Below are positions 45,491 through 52,995 of a stretch of DNA of 64,000 bases, one piece after another. Numbering within the stretch: position 1 is the stretch's first letter; every line of letters begins with the position of its first letter. The translations under genes were made by a program, and so were the position numbers. Source of the stretch: an uncultured Clostridia bacterium (GTDB taxonomy: Bacteria > Bacillota > Clostridia > Christensenellales > Aristaeellaceae). The stretch is taken from assembly GCA_946627565.1 (NCBI GenBank), contig CAMOVR010000001.1:33242-97241 (forward strand), given 5' to 3'. The notes below the pieces were generated by a model. The model was not told where the DNA came from and made no database searches. It saw only the letters and a program-made list of their open reading frames with translations.

Positions 45491-46165
45491 TTACTCGGCA
45501 GGAGTTCCCTCAGCAGGAGCTTCTTCGGCGGGAGCAGCTTCCTCAGCGGGAGCAGTTTCCTCAGCGGGAGCGGCTTCTTCAGCAGGAGCAGCTTCCTCAG
45601 CGGGAGCGGCTTCCTCGGCGGGAGCAGCTTCCTCAGCAGGGGCAGCTTCTTCGGCAGGAGCAGCTTCCTCAGCGGGAGCTTCCACGACAGTGCCTTCCAC
45701 AGCGATTTCTTCTACAGCTTCCTCAGCGGGAGCGGCTTCTTCAGCAGGGGCAGCTTCTTCAGCGGCTTCGCCGCCCACCAGGGACAGGGTGGTACGGATC
45801 ATATCTTCCACATTCTGGAGGCCGTTTTTCAGCTCATCGTTCACAGCCAGAGCATCTGCAACCTGAGCGGCCAGAGCTTCCTTCTCAGAGGTAACAGCGG
45901 CCAGCTGAGCGGTCAGATCAGCCACGCTGGTTTCAAGGTCATTAATGGTTGCCTGAGCACCTGCGATGGCTTCATCGGCAGTGGCAGCAGCCTTATCGAT
46001 TTCACCCTGAGCCTGGGTTACGGATGCGGACATGGAGGTGAGCTGTGCTTTCAGGGATTCGAGTTCGCTGGAAACAGCGCCCTTCTGGCTGGTGCTGACA
46101 CATGCCCAGATAAAAACGATGGCAAGAGCAACGGCGAGAATAATAGAAATCTTTTTGTTGTCCAT
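45491..46165 (-). CDS. Membrane-anchored coiled-coil protein with AAPAEE-repeat tail
   Basis: A 224-residue protein with an N-terminal membrane anchor (ISIILAVALAIVFIWACVS). Next comes a heptad-like Ala/Leu/Glu-rich coiled-coil region (residues about 30-125). The C-terminal tail, about 90 residues, is built of APAEEA hexapeptides. FIWAC could be a poor lipobox, but a transmembrane anchor fits better. The tail is acidic and likely extended, as in wall-spanning linkers. I do not recognise a family. The gene has its own promoter and terminator and is a likely paralogue of the next gene upstream. Confidence 0.75.
   Translation of the reverse strand: MDNKKISIILAVALAIVFIWACVSTSQKGAVSSELESLKAQLTSMSASVTQAQGEIDKAAATADEAIAGAQATINDLETSVADLTAQLAAVTSEKEALAAQVADALAVNDELKNGLQNVEDMIRTTLSLVGGEAAEEAAPAEEAAPAEEAVEEIAVEGTVVEAPAEEAAPAEEAAPAEEAAPAEEAAPAEEAAPAEEAAPAEETAPAEEAAPAEEAPAEGTPAE
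45494..45765 (-). repeat. 18-bp tandem repeats encoding APAEEA
   Basis: Inside the preceding gene, around a dozen copies of an 18-bp unit (close to GCTTCCTCAGCGGGAGCG on the plus strand) encode Ala-Pro-Ala-Glu-Glu-Ala. They are interrupted once by a unique stretch (VEEIAVEGTVVE). Third positions vary between units, so the array is not brand-new. Confidence 0.9.
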
Positions 46166-46201
46166 AATGAAACGGCCTCTCTTTCTTAGAAGAATGATTA
46201 T

Positions 46202-46229
46202 ATTATATTGGCTTTTTATGTTTCGTCAA
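46202..46229 (-). promoter_or_regulatory. Promoter of the APAEE-repeat protein gene
   Basis: TTGACG, a 16-base spacer and TATAAT on the minus strand; a second overlapping TATAAT lies 5 bases downstream. Confidence 0.8.
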
Positions 46230-46270
46230 TGGTGTACGCGGAAAATGCAGGAATAAAACCGGGATCCGCA

Positions 46271-47002
46271 TCAGTCCGTCTCAGCAGGGTCAAGCCATTC
46301 GGAGAGCACGGTCTGCATGGTCAGGAGCTGGGCGACCATTTCCTCTTTCTCCCTGTTCAGTGCAGCGATGTTCCTGTCCTTTTCACTGACTTCTGCCGTC
46401 AGGCTGTCCACACTGTTCTGCAGGTTTTTAACCTGCCCTTCCAGGGATGCCTTTTCGGCATTGACAGCGGCAATCTCGGAAGCCTGGGCATCATTTAAGA
46501 TGGTGGATACAGACAGATCGGAGGAAAGCTTCTCGATCACCCTGCTTTTTTCAAGGGATTCTCCGGAAAGGGCCTTCACTTTTTCATCAAAGGCAGCACC
46601 CAGGGATGTCAGCAGGCTTTCGGTCTTTGCAATCCCGCTTTCCAGGACGGCTGCAGTATCTTCTTCCGCGGGCCCGTCCTGTTTATCTTCAGTCTGCTCA
46701 ATTCCAAAGAAAGTCTTCAGGATAGAAGCTGCATGCTCCTCAAGCGCCTCCAGTGACGCAAGCGGTGCCTGAAGGCTGGCTGAAAAGGCTTCGGACTGAG
46801 CTGTCTGCTCTTCCGCATGTTTTTCCAGCTGTTCAACCTCTCCTCTGAGTCTGTTTCCTTCATCGTCAGCTGCAGCCAGTCTGGTCTCAAGATCTGTAAG
46901 GGAAGTCTGCATCTGACCGATCCGGACAGCCTGGGAAATACTGAAAATAAGGCATGCAAGAAGCAGAACCGACAGGATAATGGATATGGTTTTCGGGTTC
47001 AC
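46271..47002 (-). CDS. Membrane-anchored coiled-coil protein, paralogue of the APAEE-repeat protein
   Basis: About 243 residues from the GTG at 47002, which has AGGAGGGGG upstream; the track start at 47149 reads through the promoter. The N-terminal helix (TISIILSVLLLACLIFSISQAV) resembles that of the following gene. The rest is heptad-rich coiled coil (LTDLETRLAAADDEGNRLRGEVEQLEKHAEE, VKNLQNSVDSLTAEVSEKDRNIAALNREKEEM). There is no APAEE tail here. No family recognised. A structural or scaffold role at the membrane is plausible. Confidence 0.72.
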   Translation of the reverse strand: MNPKTISIILSVLLLACLIFSISQAVRIGQMQTSLTDLETRLAAADDEGNRLRGEVEQLEKHAEEQTAQSEAFSASLQAPLASLEALEEHAASILKTFFGIEQTEDKQDGPAEEDTAAVLESGIAKTESLLTSLGAAFDEKVKALSGESLEKSRVIEKLSSDLSVSTILNDAQASEIAAVNAEKASLEGQVKNLQNSVDSLTAEVSEKDRNIAALNREKEEMVAQLLTMQTVLSEWLDPAETD

Positions 47003-47107
47003 CTGTTCCCCCTCCTTTTGTCTGTTGCCGGGCTTGTGGTTAATCGGATGAAGCCCATATTTAAAACATCTGAAAGACTTAGGATATATCTGACCAATTC
47101 CATGAAA

Positions 47108-47136
47108 AATATACGTCCATTGAGGTGTTTTGTCAA
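47108..47136 (-). promoter_or_regulatory. Promoter of the coiled-coil membrane protein gene
   Basis: TTGACA, a 17-base spacer and TATATT on the minus strand. It predicts a 5' leader of about 100 bases before the GTG at 47002. Confidence 0.78.
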
Positions 47137-47159
47137 TTGAATCAGGCACATCCCCTGTT

Positions 47160-48557
47160 TCAGCCGGACAAACGCCTTAGAGGATTCCATTTTCCGCTCA
47201 GAAAGGTATATCCGAACAGGAGAAACAGCAGCATGTTGTGGCCGATCATGCATGCCCAGGCTGAGATCAGTCCCAGCCCCAGAAATCTGGTACAGATGAA
47301 GGTGCCCAGAATGCGTACGGACCACATGCCGATGAGGTTGTAGAAAAGCGGCCTTCGGGTTTCGCCCATTCCCTGCATCATGCCTTCCACCACAATGGGA
47401 ACGCCGTAGAAGGGTTCTGAAACGGATACCATGCGCAGAACGGTGGTGCCAAGTTCAATGACTTCAGGGTCTGAACTGAAAATGCGCACCAGAGGCTCGG
47501 CAAAAAGAAAGAGAAGACCGCCGGAGAAGACCATGAGGGTAATCTCCAGAGGAAGGAAAGTTCTTCCAAGCCGTTCCACTCTGTCCCGGTCCCTGGCTCC
47601 GTAGGCGAACCCTGCCAGGGTGGCAGCTGCTGTCTGCATGCCCCAGCCCGGGATATAAAAGGCAGATTCAACGGTGTTTGCAATGGTATGGGCTGCAGTG
47701 GAGGCACCACCAAGCGCATTGATCAGGGAAGCAAATACAACATATCCGAAGGAAGTGCCAAAACGCTGGACCATATTGGGCATGGCCACCCGGAAAACCT
47801 GGCGCAGTATGGATGTATCCGGTTTCAGGCTGATGCCCCGGGGAGAAATCTCAGGATGCCTGAGGACCACAAAGAAGATCAGGGCGCCTCCAACAATAAA
47901 GGAAATGGCAGATGCAACGGCTGCGCCTTCCACACCAAGCCCGACGCCCGGGAGTGTAAGGGCATGACCGAATACCGATACGGTACGCGTGGGATAGATA
48001 AACAGGGCATTGAGCACAATGTTCACAACGTTTACCAGAATGCCGATCTGCATGGGCGTTCTGGTGTCTCCGCAACTGCGCAGAACTGTTCCCAGAATGA
48101 TGGTGGATGTCCTGAACAGCATGGGTGCATAGATAATCAGGAAATAACGCCCGGCTGTTTCACGGATTTCCGGAGCCACCTGCATCCAGGCGGGAATCTG
48201 AAAGGACAGAGATGTGGTCAGCAGCGTCATGAAAATGCCTGTGAGAATGGTCATGGTGACAGCCTGACCGGATGCCCGCCTGGCCTTCTCCATGTCTTTG
48301 GCCCCGTATGCCTGGGAAATGAGTGCGAGAAAGCCAACCCCGATAGCAGATACCGTGGAGCCCACCAGCCAGTTGACCGTGCTGGTGGCGCCTACTGCTG
48401 CAGTGGCGGCCGTTCCCAGGGACCCCACCATGGCGGTGTCGATATACTGGACAGCTGTCTGCATGAACTGTTCCAGCATGGTGGGCCATGCCAGTGCCAT
48501 GATGGTCCGGAGCATGCCTGCATCGAACCACCGTTTCGACTGCTGCATAAGGTTCAT
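47160..48557 (-). CDS. MATE family efflux transporter
   Basis: About 465 residues with roughly twelve hydrophobic segments. The N-terminal LRTIMALAWPTMLEQFMQTAVQYIDTAMVGSLG and the internal FLALISQAYGAKDMEKARR are MATE hallmarks. It probably exports cationic compounds with Na+ or H+ coupling; substrates are unknown. The ATG at 48557 follows AGGAAGGAAG; the track start at 48755 overlaps the GNAT-Nudix gene and lacks a ribosome site. It is last in a unit with another MATE gene. Confidence 0.92.
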   Translation of the reverse strand: MNLMQQSKRWFDAGMLRTIMALAWPTMLEQFMQTAVQYIDTAMVGSLGTAATAAVGATSTVNWLVGSTVSAIGVGFLALISQAYGAKDMEKARRASGQAVTMTILTGIFMTLLTTSLSFQIPAWMQVAPEIRETAGRYFLIIYAPMLFRTSTIILGTVLRSCGDTRTPMQIGILVNVVNIVLNALFIYPTRTVSVFGHALTLPGVGLGVEGAAVASAISFIVGGALIFFVVLRHPEISPRGISLKPDTSILRQVFRVAMPNMVQRFGTSFGYVVFASLINALGGASTAAHTIANTVESAFYIPGWGMQTAAATLAGFAYGARDRDRVERLGRTFLPLEITLMVFSGGLLFLFAEPLVRIFSSDPEVIELGTTVLRMVSVSEPFYGVPIVVEGMMQGMGETRRPLFYNLIGMWSVRILGTFICTRFLGLGLISAWACMIGHNMLLFLLFGYTFLSGKWNPLRRLSG

Positions 48558-48655
48558 CTTCTTCCTTCCTGTATTGATGCCTCTGCACACCCGAGGCGCC
48601 AGGGAATCTTCCTGATTCAACAATAGGCTTGGAGACAGATACCCAGGTGTGCGCA

Positions 48656-49708
48656 TTATGCTTCCTGCATTTTTATGGCCGCCGCAGCCTGCCTGAGGAG
48701 ACTTTTCTGATCTTCGTGCGGCAGATGCGCAAGGGCAGATGCATAGTCCATCCATCTGGTCTCAGCTATTTCAAAGGGGTTTTCGGCATGCCCCGTGAGG
48801 TATCCGCATGATGCCAGAAAGTATGTTACAGCCTTTCCGGGCTTGCCGTGAAGATACAGACACAGGCGCTGGAATCCGCTTTTCAGTACCGGTGTCAGGC
48901 CGGTTTCCTCCATGATTTCCCGGATGGCTGCCTGACGGGCTGATTCGCCGGGGTTGATGTGCCCTTTGGGAAAGCCCCATACGCCGCCCGGCGTTTTTAC
49001 CAGGAGAAAACGCGGCTCCGCAGGCTCTGTGCTGACGACCACGGCCCCGGCAGAACGTTCGGCCCCGGCAGGCGCTGCTGAATCTGTATCCAGGAGAACG
49101 TCACAGAGTCTCGCCGGCTTCATGCCGGAAAGAGCCGGGTGATCTGTCAGGGAGCGCATGATCTGCCAGCCCAGGCGGCTGTTTTCCATGTTTCCGGGAA
49201 TGGGACGGAAACCAAAATCCATGTACAGCCCGCAGGCAACCCATGTGGTTGTCTGGGTTGGCACCACGGCACCTGTGTGTCCAAGCTCTTTCATAAGGCG
49301 CAGTGTCCGGCCAATGAGGCAGCGCGAAAGTCCTCTCCCCTGGTATTCCCGGGCGACTGCCACCCAGTGCAGCATGCTTACATCTGCAGGACCCGGGGTA
49401 TGTATGTTCCACCAGGCAGATGCGGTGGCGATTTTCAGCCCATCCGGGTTTTCGATAAAGAGCATGCGCCTTTCAAGTTCCTTTTCATGTCCCCCGAAAT
49501 ACTTCCGAAAGACTTCCATGCCCTGCTCAGTGTTCCTGAGCTCCCTGGCACTGATTTCAATGCGGATCCATTCATTTTCATCCCCGGGCCTGTAGGGTAC
49601 AAACCGGTACCCTTCCGGCAGAGGATAATCCGGAATATCCGTAATGTCAGGCCGCTCCAGTACGAGCTCCACATACTGCAGGCGTTCGTCATGGTTGTCA
49701 AGAATCAT
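48656..49708 (-). CDS. GNAT acetyltransferase-Nudix hydrolase fusion
   Basis: A 350-residue two-domain protein. The N-terminal half (about 20-190) looks like a GNAT domain, with WVAVAREYQGRGLSRCLIGRTLRLMKELGHTGAVV containing the Q/RxxGxG/A acetyl-CoA loop. The C-terminal half has a complete Nudix box, GHINPGESARQAAIREIMEETGLTP, preceded by GGVWGFPKG. No stop or frameshift separates them, so the fusion is real in this sequence. It overlaps the upstream MATE stop by four bases. The substrate of either domain is unknown. Confidence 0.88.
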   Translation of the reverse strand: MILDNHDERLQYVELVLERPDITDIPDYPLPEGYRFVPYRPGDENEWIRIEISARELRNTEQGMEVFRKYFGGHEKELERRMLFIENPDGLKIATASAWWNIHTPGPADVSMLHWVAVAREYQGRGLSRCLIGRTLRLMKELGHTGAVVPTQTTTWVACGLYMDFGFRPIPGNMENSRLGWQIMRSLTDHPALSGMKPARLCDVLLDTDSAAPAGAERSAGAVVVSTEPAEPRFLLVKTPGGVWGFPKGHINPGESARQAAIREIMEETGLTPVLKSGFQRLCLYLHGKPGKAVTYFLASCGYLTGHAENPFEIAETRWMDYASALAHLPHEDQKSLLRQAAAAIKMQEA

Positions 49709-51120
49709 TTGTGCGCCGCCTTCTTTCTTCTCAGTGTGCCGGGATGAATCACATGGCCATCCTCCGCCTGCCGGATTTCCCTGTATACGCTCCGGTACAT
49801 GGTCAGGTAGCAGCAGCTTCCGCCCAGAATGTCGGAAATGGGCTCAGCCAGGAAAACCCCGGCAACCCCAAAACCCAGAGCCGGAAGGATGAAGACAAGA
49901 GGAACGACGATGATGACTTTCCTCAGCAGGGAGAAAAAGATGGCGTGCCTGGCAAAGCCCAGTCCCTGGAAAACGGACTGTCCTGCAAACTGGGCCGTCA
50001 TAAAAATGAAGGCGGCAAAAAACTGACGGAAACTGACCACACCCGCTTCCATAAGCGCGGGATCGCTTGAAAACAGGGAGATGAACATGGCCGGGTGAAG
50101 CAGAATCAGCACCCACATCACCAGGGTGTAGATGAGACCCATGCCTGTCATGATGCGGATGCCTTCGCAGACCCGCCGGTACAGTCTGGCGCCATAGTTA
50201 TAGCCAATGACCGGCTGTGCACCGCTGGTCACGCCGGAGATCGGCATGCTGACCAGTTCACGCACCGATCCTATGACCGTATAGACGGAAACGTAGATAT
50301 CCCCCATGGCCATGCCTCCGTAGACGTGCAGCTGGGCATTGGTGGCAGCCTGAACAATGCCGTTTGTGGCCTGCATCATGAAGCCGGAAAGGCCAAGGGC
50401 AAGCATGCCTGTGCACAGACTGCGCCTGAGTTTCATGTTGGAGGGCCGGACATGATATGCAAGTTTCCGCCCGAACACAAGAAGGTAAAGCACCCACAGA
50501 CAGGAAACAGCCTGGGACAGTACCGTGGCAATGGCAGCGCCTGCTATGCCAAGATTCAGGACATAAATCAGGATGGGGTCCAGAATCAGATTCAGTACCG
50601 CTCCGATTACGGTGGTGAGCATACCAAGCCCCGGGAATCCCTGGGCATTGAGGAAGCCGTTCATGCCGATGGACAGCATGGCAAAGGGTGTTCCGATCAG
50701 ATAGATCCTGAGATAGTTTTCCGCAAAAGGCAGGGACTGGTCGGATGCACCCAGGAGCCGGAGCAGAAAGGGCATGACAGGATAGAGGAAAACCATGAGA
50801 ATGCCGGAAAAAAGGCAAAGCAGGGTAAAGGCATTGCCCAGGGCCATCCTGGCCTTCTCCGTGTCGCCGGCTCCCCGTGCAATGGAAAAGACAGGTACGG
50901 CGCCTGATCCCACCAGATTGGTACAGGCGCCGATGAGAGAAATAACGGGCAGTACGATGCCAATGCCTGTGAGGGCCATGGTACCGGTGTCTGGCATGTG
51001 CCCTATGAAAATCCGGTCCACAATGTTATAGAGCATGTGGACCAGCTGAGCCAGTGCCAGCGGTACTGCCTGACGAAGAATATTGCCTGTCATTCTGCCC
51101 TTGGAAAAATCTGTTGTCAT
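49705..51120 (-). CDS. MATE family efflux transporter
   Basis: A 471-residue multi-pass protein. The N-terminal ILRQAVPLALAQLVHMLYNIVDRIFIGHMPDTG and SIARGAGDTEKARMALGNAF are typical MATE sequences; it is closer to the MepA/DinF-like branch than the second MATE gene of this unit appears to be. It is coupled on both sides: ATGA overlap with the exported-protein gene upstream and a four-base overlap with the GNAT-Nudix gene downstream. Confidence 0.92.
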   Translation of the reverse strand: MTTDFSKGRMTGNILRQAVPLALAQLVHMLYNIVDRIFIGHMPDTGTMALTGIGIVLPVISLIGACTNLVGSGAVPVFSIARGAGDTEKARMALGNAFTLLCLFSGILMVFLYPVMPFLLRLLGASDQSLPFAENYLRIYLIGTPFAMLSIGMNGFLNAQGFPGLGMLTTVIGAVLNLILDPILIYVLNLGIAGAAIATVLSQAVSCLWVLYLLVFGRKLAYHVRPSNMKLRRSLCTGMLALGLSGFMMQATNGIVQAATNAQLHVYGGMAMGDIYVSVYTVIGSVRELVSMPISGVTSGAQPVIGYNYGARLYRRVCEGIRIMTGMGLIYTLVMWVLILLHPAMFISLFSSDPALMEAGVVSFRQFFAAFIFMTAQFAGQSVFQGLGFARHAIFFSLLRKVIIVVPLVFILPALGFGVAGVFLAEPISDILGGSCCYLTMYRSVYREIRQAEDGHVIHPGTLRRKKAAHK

Positions 51121-51773
51121 TCCCCTGCCCTCACCATTTCTCCGTTCTGTATAAGAAGCAGCCTGCCTGTGACTTCCCTGCCCTCTGTTTCATAGAGTGT
51201 CAGGATAAGATCTGACAGGATGCCGTTTGATTCAGGACTTTCTGACCAGATGGATCTCTGCAGATAAAAGGTTCGCCCGGCCAGACGAAGCACACCGAGG
51301 TCGTAGGTGCCGGGGTCACAGAGATCGGACAGCACACTGCCGTCGGCCCGGAAAACCAGGGTCCCCAGGAGATCATTTTCCCAGGTAAGGCCGGAATCGG
51401 CCAGCTGCTGCGAAGAAGGAAAGAAAACGGGATCTGATCCCGCGGCAAACAGGGCGGAGCCGCAGCGTATGCCATCTTCCGTTATCGCTCCGATGGTATC
51501 GCCTCCGTATGATATCAGCTCATTGCCGGTTACTGTGCCGACAGATTCGATGTAGCCAAGTGAGATGGCATTGCCGGGCAGTTCGTCCGCTTTTCCGTAC
51601 ACTTCAAAAGAAAAATCCCGGTGAACCACAATCTGATCCCAGGGCCCGTCCCCTGTCAGGCTGTAAATACCGCATTCAGGGATGGTATCTGAGACAGATT
51701 CTGAGACGGAAAGGCCTGTGACGGTCAGAAGAAGCACCAGGACAGTAAGTCCTGCGAGTAAACGTGTCTGCAT
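51117..51773 (-). CDS. Exported protein of unknown function
   Basis: About 218 residues with a signal peptide (TRLLAGLTVLVLLLTVTGLSVSES). The remainder is beta-rich with Gly/Asp turns and contains repeated short motifs (GIYSLTGDGPWDQIVVHRDFSFEVYGK, LGTLVFRADGSVLSDLCDPGTYDLGVLRLAG), suggestive of a small beta-barrel or lipocalin-like fold. I do not recognise the family. The ATG at 51773 follows GGAGGAGG. It is the first gene of the MATE/GNAT-Nudix/MATE unit, with its own promoter. Confidence 0.65.
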   Translation of the reverse strand: MQTRLLAGLTVLVLLLTVTGLSVSESVSDTIPECGIYSLTGDGPWDQIVVHRDFSFEVYGKADELPGNAISLGYIESVGTVTGNELISYGGDTIGAITEDGIRCGSALFAAGSDPVFFPSSQQLADSGLTWENDLLGTLVFRADGSVLSDLCDPGTYDLGVLRLAGRTFYLQRSIWSESPESNGILSDLILTLYETEGREVTGRLLLIQNGEMVRAGE

Positions 51774-51816
51774 GGCAATCCTCCTCCGGCGTAGACGCTG
51801 ACAGACGGCCTTTGGG

Positions 51817-51845
51817 ACTATAGCATGATTTGCAGAGGCCTGCAA
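51817..51845 (-). promoter_or_regulatory. Promoter of the exported protein/MATE unit
   Basis: TTGCAG, a 17-base spacer and TATAGT with an extended TGC element on the minus strand, between the SPFH terminator and the gene. Confidence 0.65.
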
Positions 51846-51847
51846 GT

Positions 51848-51876
51848 AAAAAACCCTGCACAGCGTGTGTGCAGGG
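51848..51876 (-). terminator. Terminator after the SPFH gene
   Basis: A perfect 9-bp stem (CCCTGCACA / TGTGCAGGG) with a 5-base loop is followed by T6 on the minus strand. Confidence 0.92.
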
Positions 51877-51882
51877 AATGGG

Positions 51883-52785
51883 TTATTCACTCACGGTTTC
51901 ACCGGTGTCAGCAGCACTTTCACCGGCCAGATTCAGGATGGGGAGCGTGACACCGCCGTCACTGTTCATGTAAACGGGCAGCTGGCCGTTCCATTTCCTG
52001 GCCTGGGTCCATTCGATCAGGCCCTGGGTCAGAGAAGCGGAGATCTGCTTGTTGGCCTCAGCCTCAGCTTCAGCCTGCACTTTTGTGGCATAGGCGGCAG
52101 CGTCTGCATCAATCTTTTTGACGGCAGCCTCAGCCTCTGCGGTGATCCGCTGACGTTCGGCAGCCTGGCGGGTCTCCATGGTGGCCTGTTCCTGTTCGAT
52201 TTCCGCCTGCAGCTTCTTCTGCGCGGCAACCTGTTTCGCTTCCACGGCATCGGTAAAGGAATCCGTGAAGTCAATGTTCTCAATGGAGACGGAGATCACC
52301 CGGATCCCGTATTTTTCCAGTTCTTCAATCATCTTTTCCCGGATGGTGACGGAGAGGTTTTCACGTTCCGCCACCAGGTTTTCGGCGGTAAACTTGGAAA
52401 AAGTGGCTTTGGTGTTTTCAAGCAGACGGGGCATGACCAGGGTGGCAAAATAGTTCGTGCCCACTTCCTTGTACAGGGTCATGGCTGTTGCCTTGTTGAT
52501 GGCGTAGTTGATGGATCCGACAATATTTACCTGCTGAATGTCCGAGGAGAAAGCCTCCGTCGTAAAGGGCGTTTTCTGCTCCCGGTTATCCATGAGCACC
52601 ACAGACTGGACCGGAGATTTCATCTGAAAGCCTGCGTCCAGTGTTATATCCTCCACCTTGCCGAAGGTGGTTACAATGCCGGTATAGCCTGTGGGTACCA
52701 CAGTAAAGCATCTCATGCCAATGAGCAGCGCAATTGCCAGGACTGCCACGGTAATAATCAGCGTCTTTTTCGTGTTCTTTTTCAT
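51883..52785 (-). CDS. SPFH/band-7 (prohibitin-like) membrane protein
   Basis: About 300 residues. One N-terminal membrane helix (TLIITVAVLAIALLIGMRC) leads into a band-7 domain (VVPTGYTGIVTTFGKVED...). A long Ala/Glu/Lys/Gln-rich coiled coil (VEAKQVAAQKKLQAEIEQEQATMETRQAAERQRITAEAEAAVKKID) follows. Bacterial SPFH proteins form membrane-microdomain scaffolds or protease-regulating rings. I use the ATG at 52785 with AGGAGG upstream. It is a stand-alone gene, with no nearby NfeD or HflK/C partner, and is divergent from the GH31 gene. Confidence 0.9.
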   Translation of the reverse strand: MKKNTKKTLIITVAVLAIALLIGMRCFTVVPTGYTGIVTTFGKVEDITLDAGFQMKSPVQSVVLMDNREQKTPFTTEAFSSDIQQVNIVGSINYAINKATAMTLYKEVGTNYFATLVMPRLLENTKATFSKFTAENLVAERENLSVTIREKMIEELEKYGIRVISVSIENIDFTDSFTDAVEAKQVAAQKKLQAEIEQEQATMETRQAAERQRITAEAEAAVKKIDADAAAYATKVQAEAEAEANKQISASLTQGLIEWTQARKWNGQLPVYMNSDGGVTLPILNLAGESAADTGETVSE

Positions 52786-52995
52786 CTCATTAACCTCCTG
52801 TATCACACGCTGGTCCGACAGCTTTTTCTGTCGTTGAGGAAAGTATACATAAATAAAAAAGAATGAAAAGATGTTTTCCCGGTATACCGCCCCCCGGATG
52901 TCTCAATTGTCATCCCGGCTGTCTTATCCGACAGAGGCGGTTCCGTCTTGCATTTTCCCTCCGTAATGTCTACCATGAGGGCAGAGGTGATATAC

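Noticed and set aside
45494-45765. Short regular repeats that could suggest a CRISPR or minisatellite locus
   Set aside because: An 18-bp periodicity that encodes APAEEA; it is part of a gene with its own promoter and terminator.
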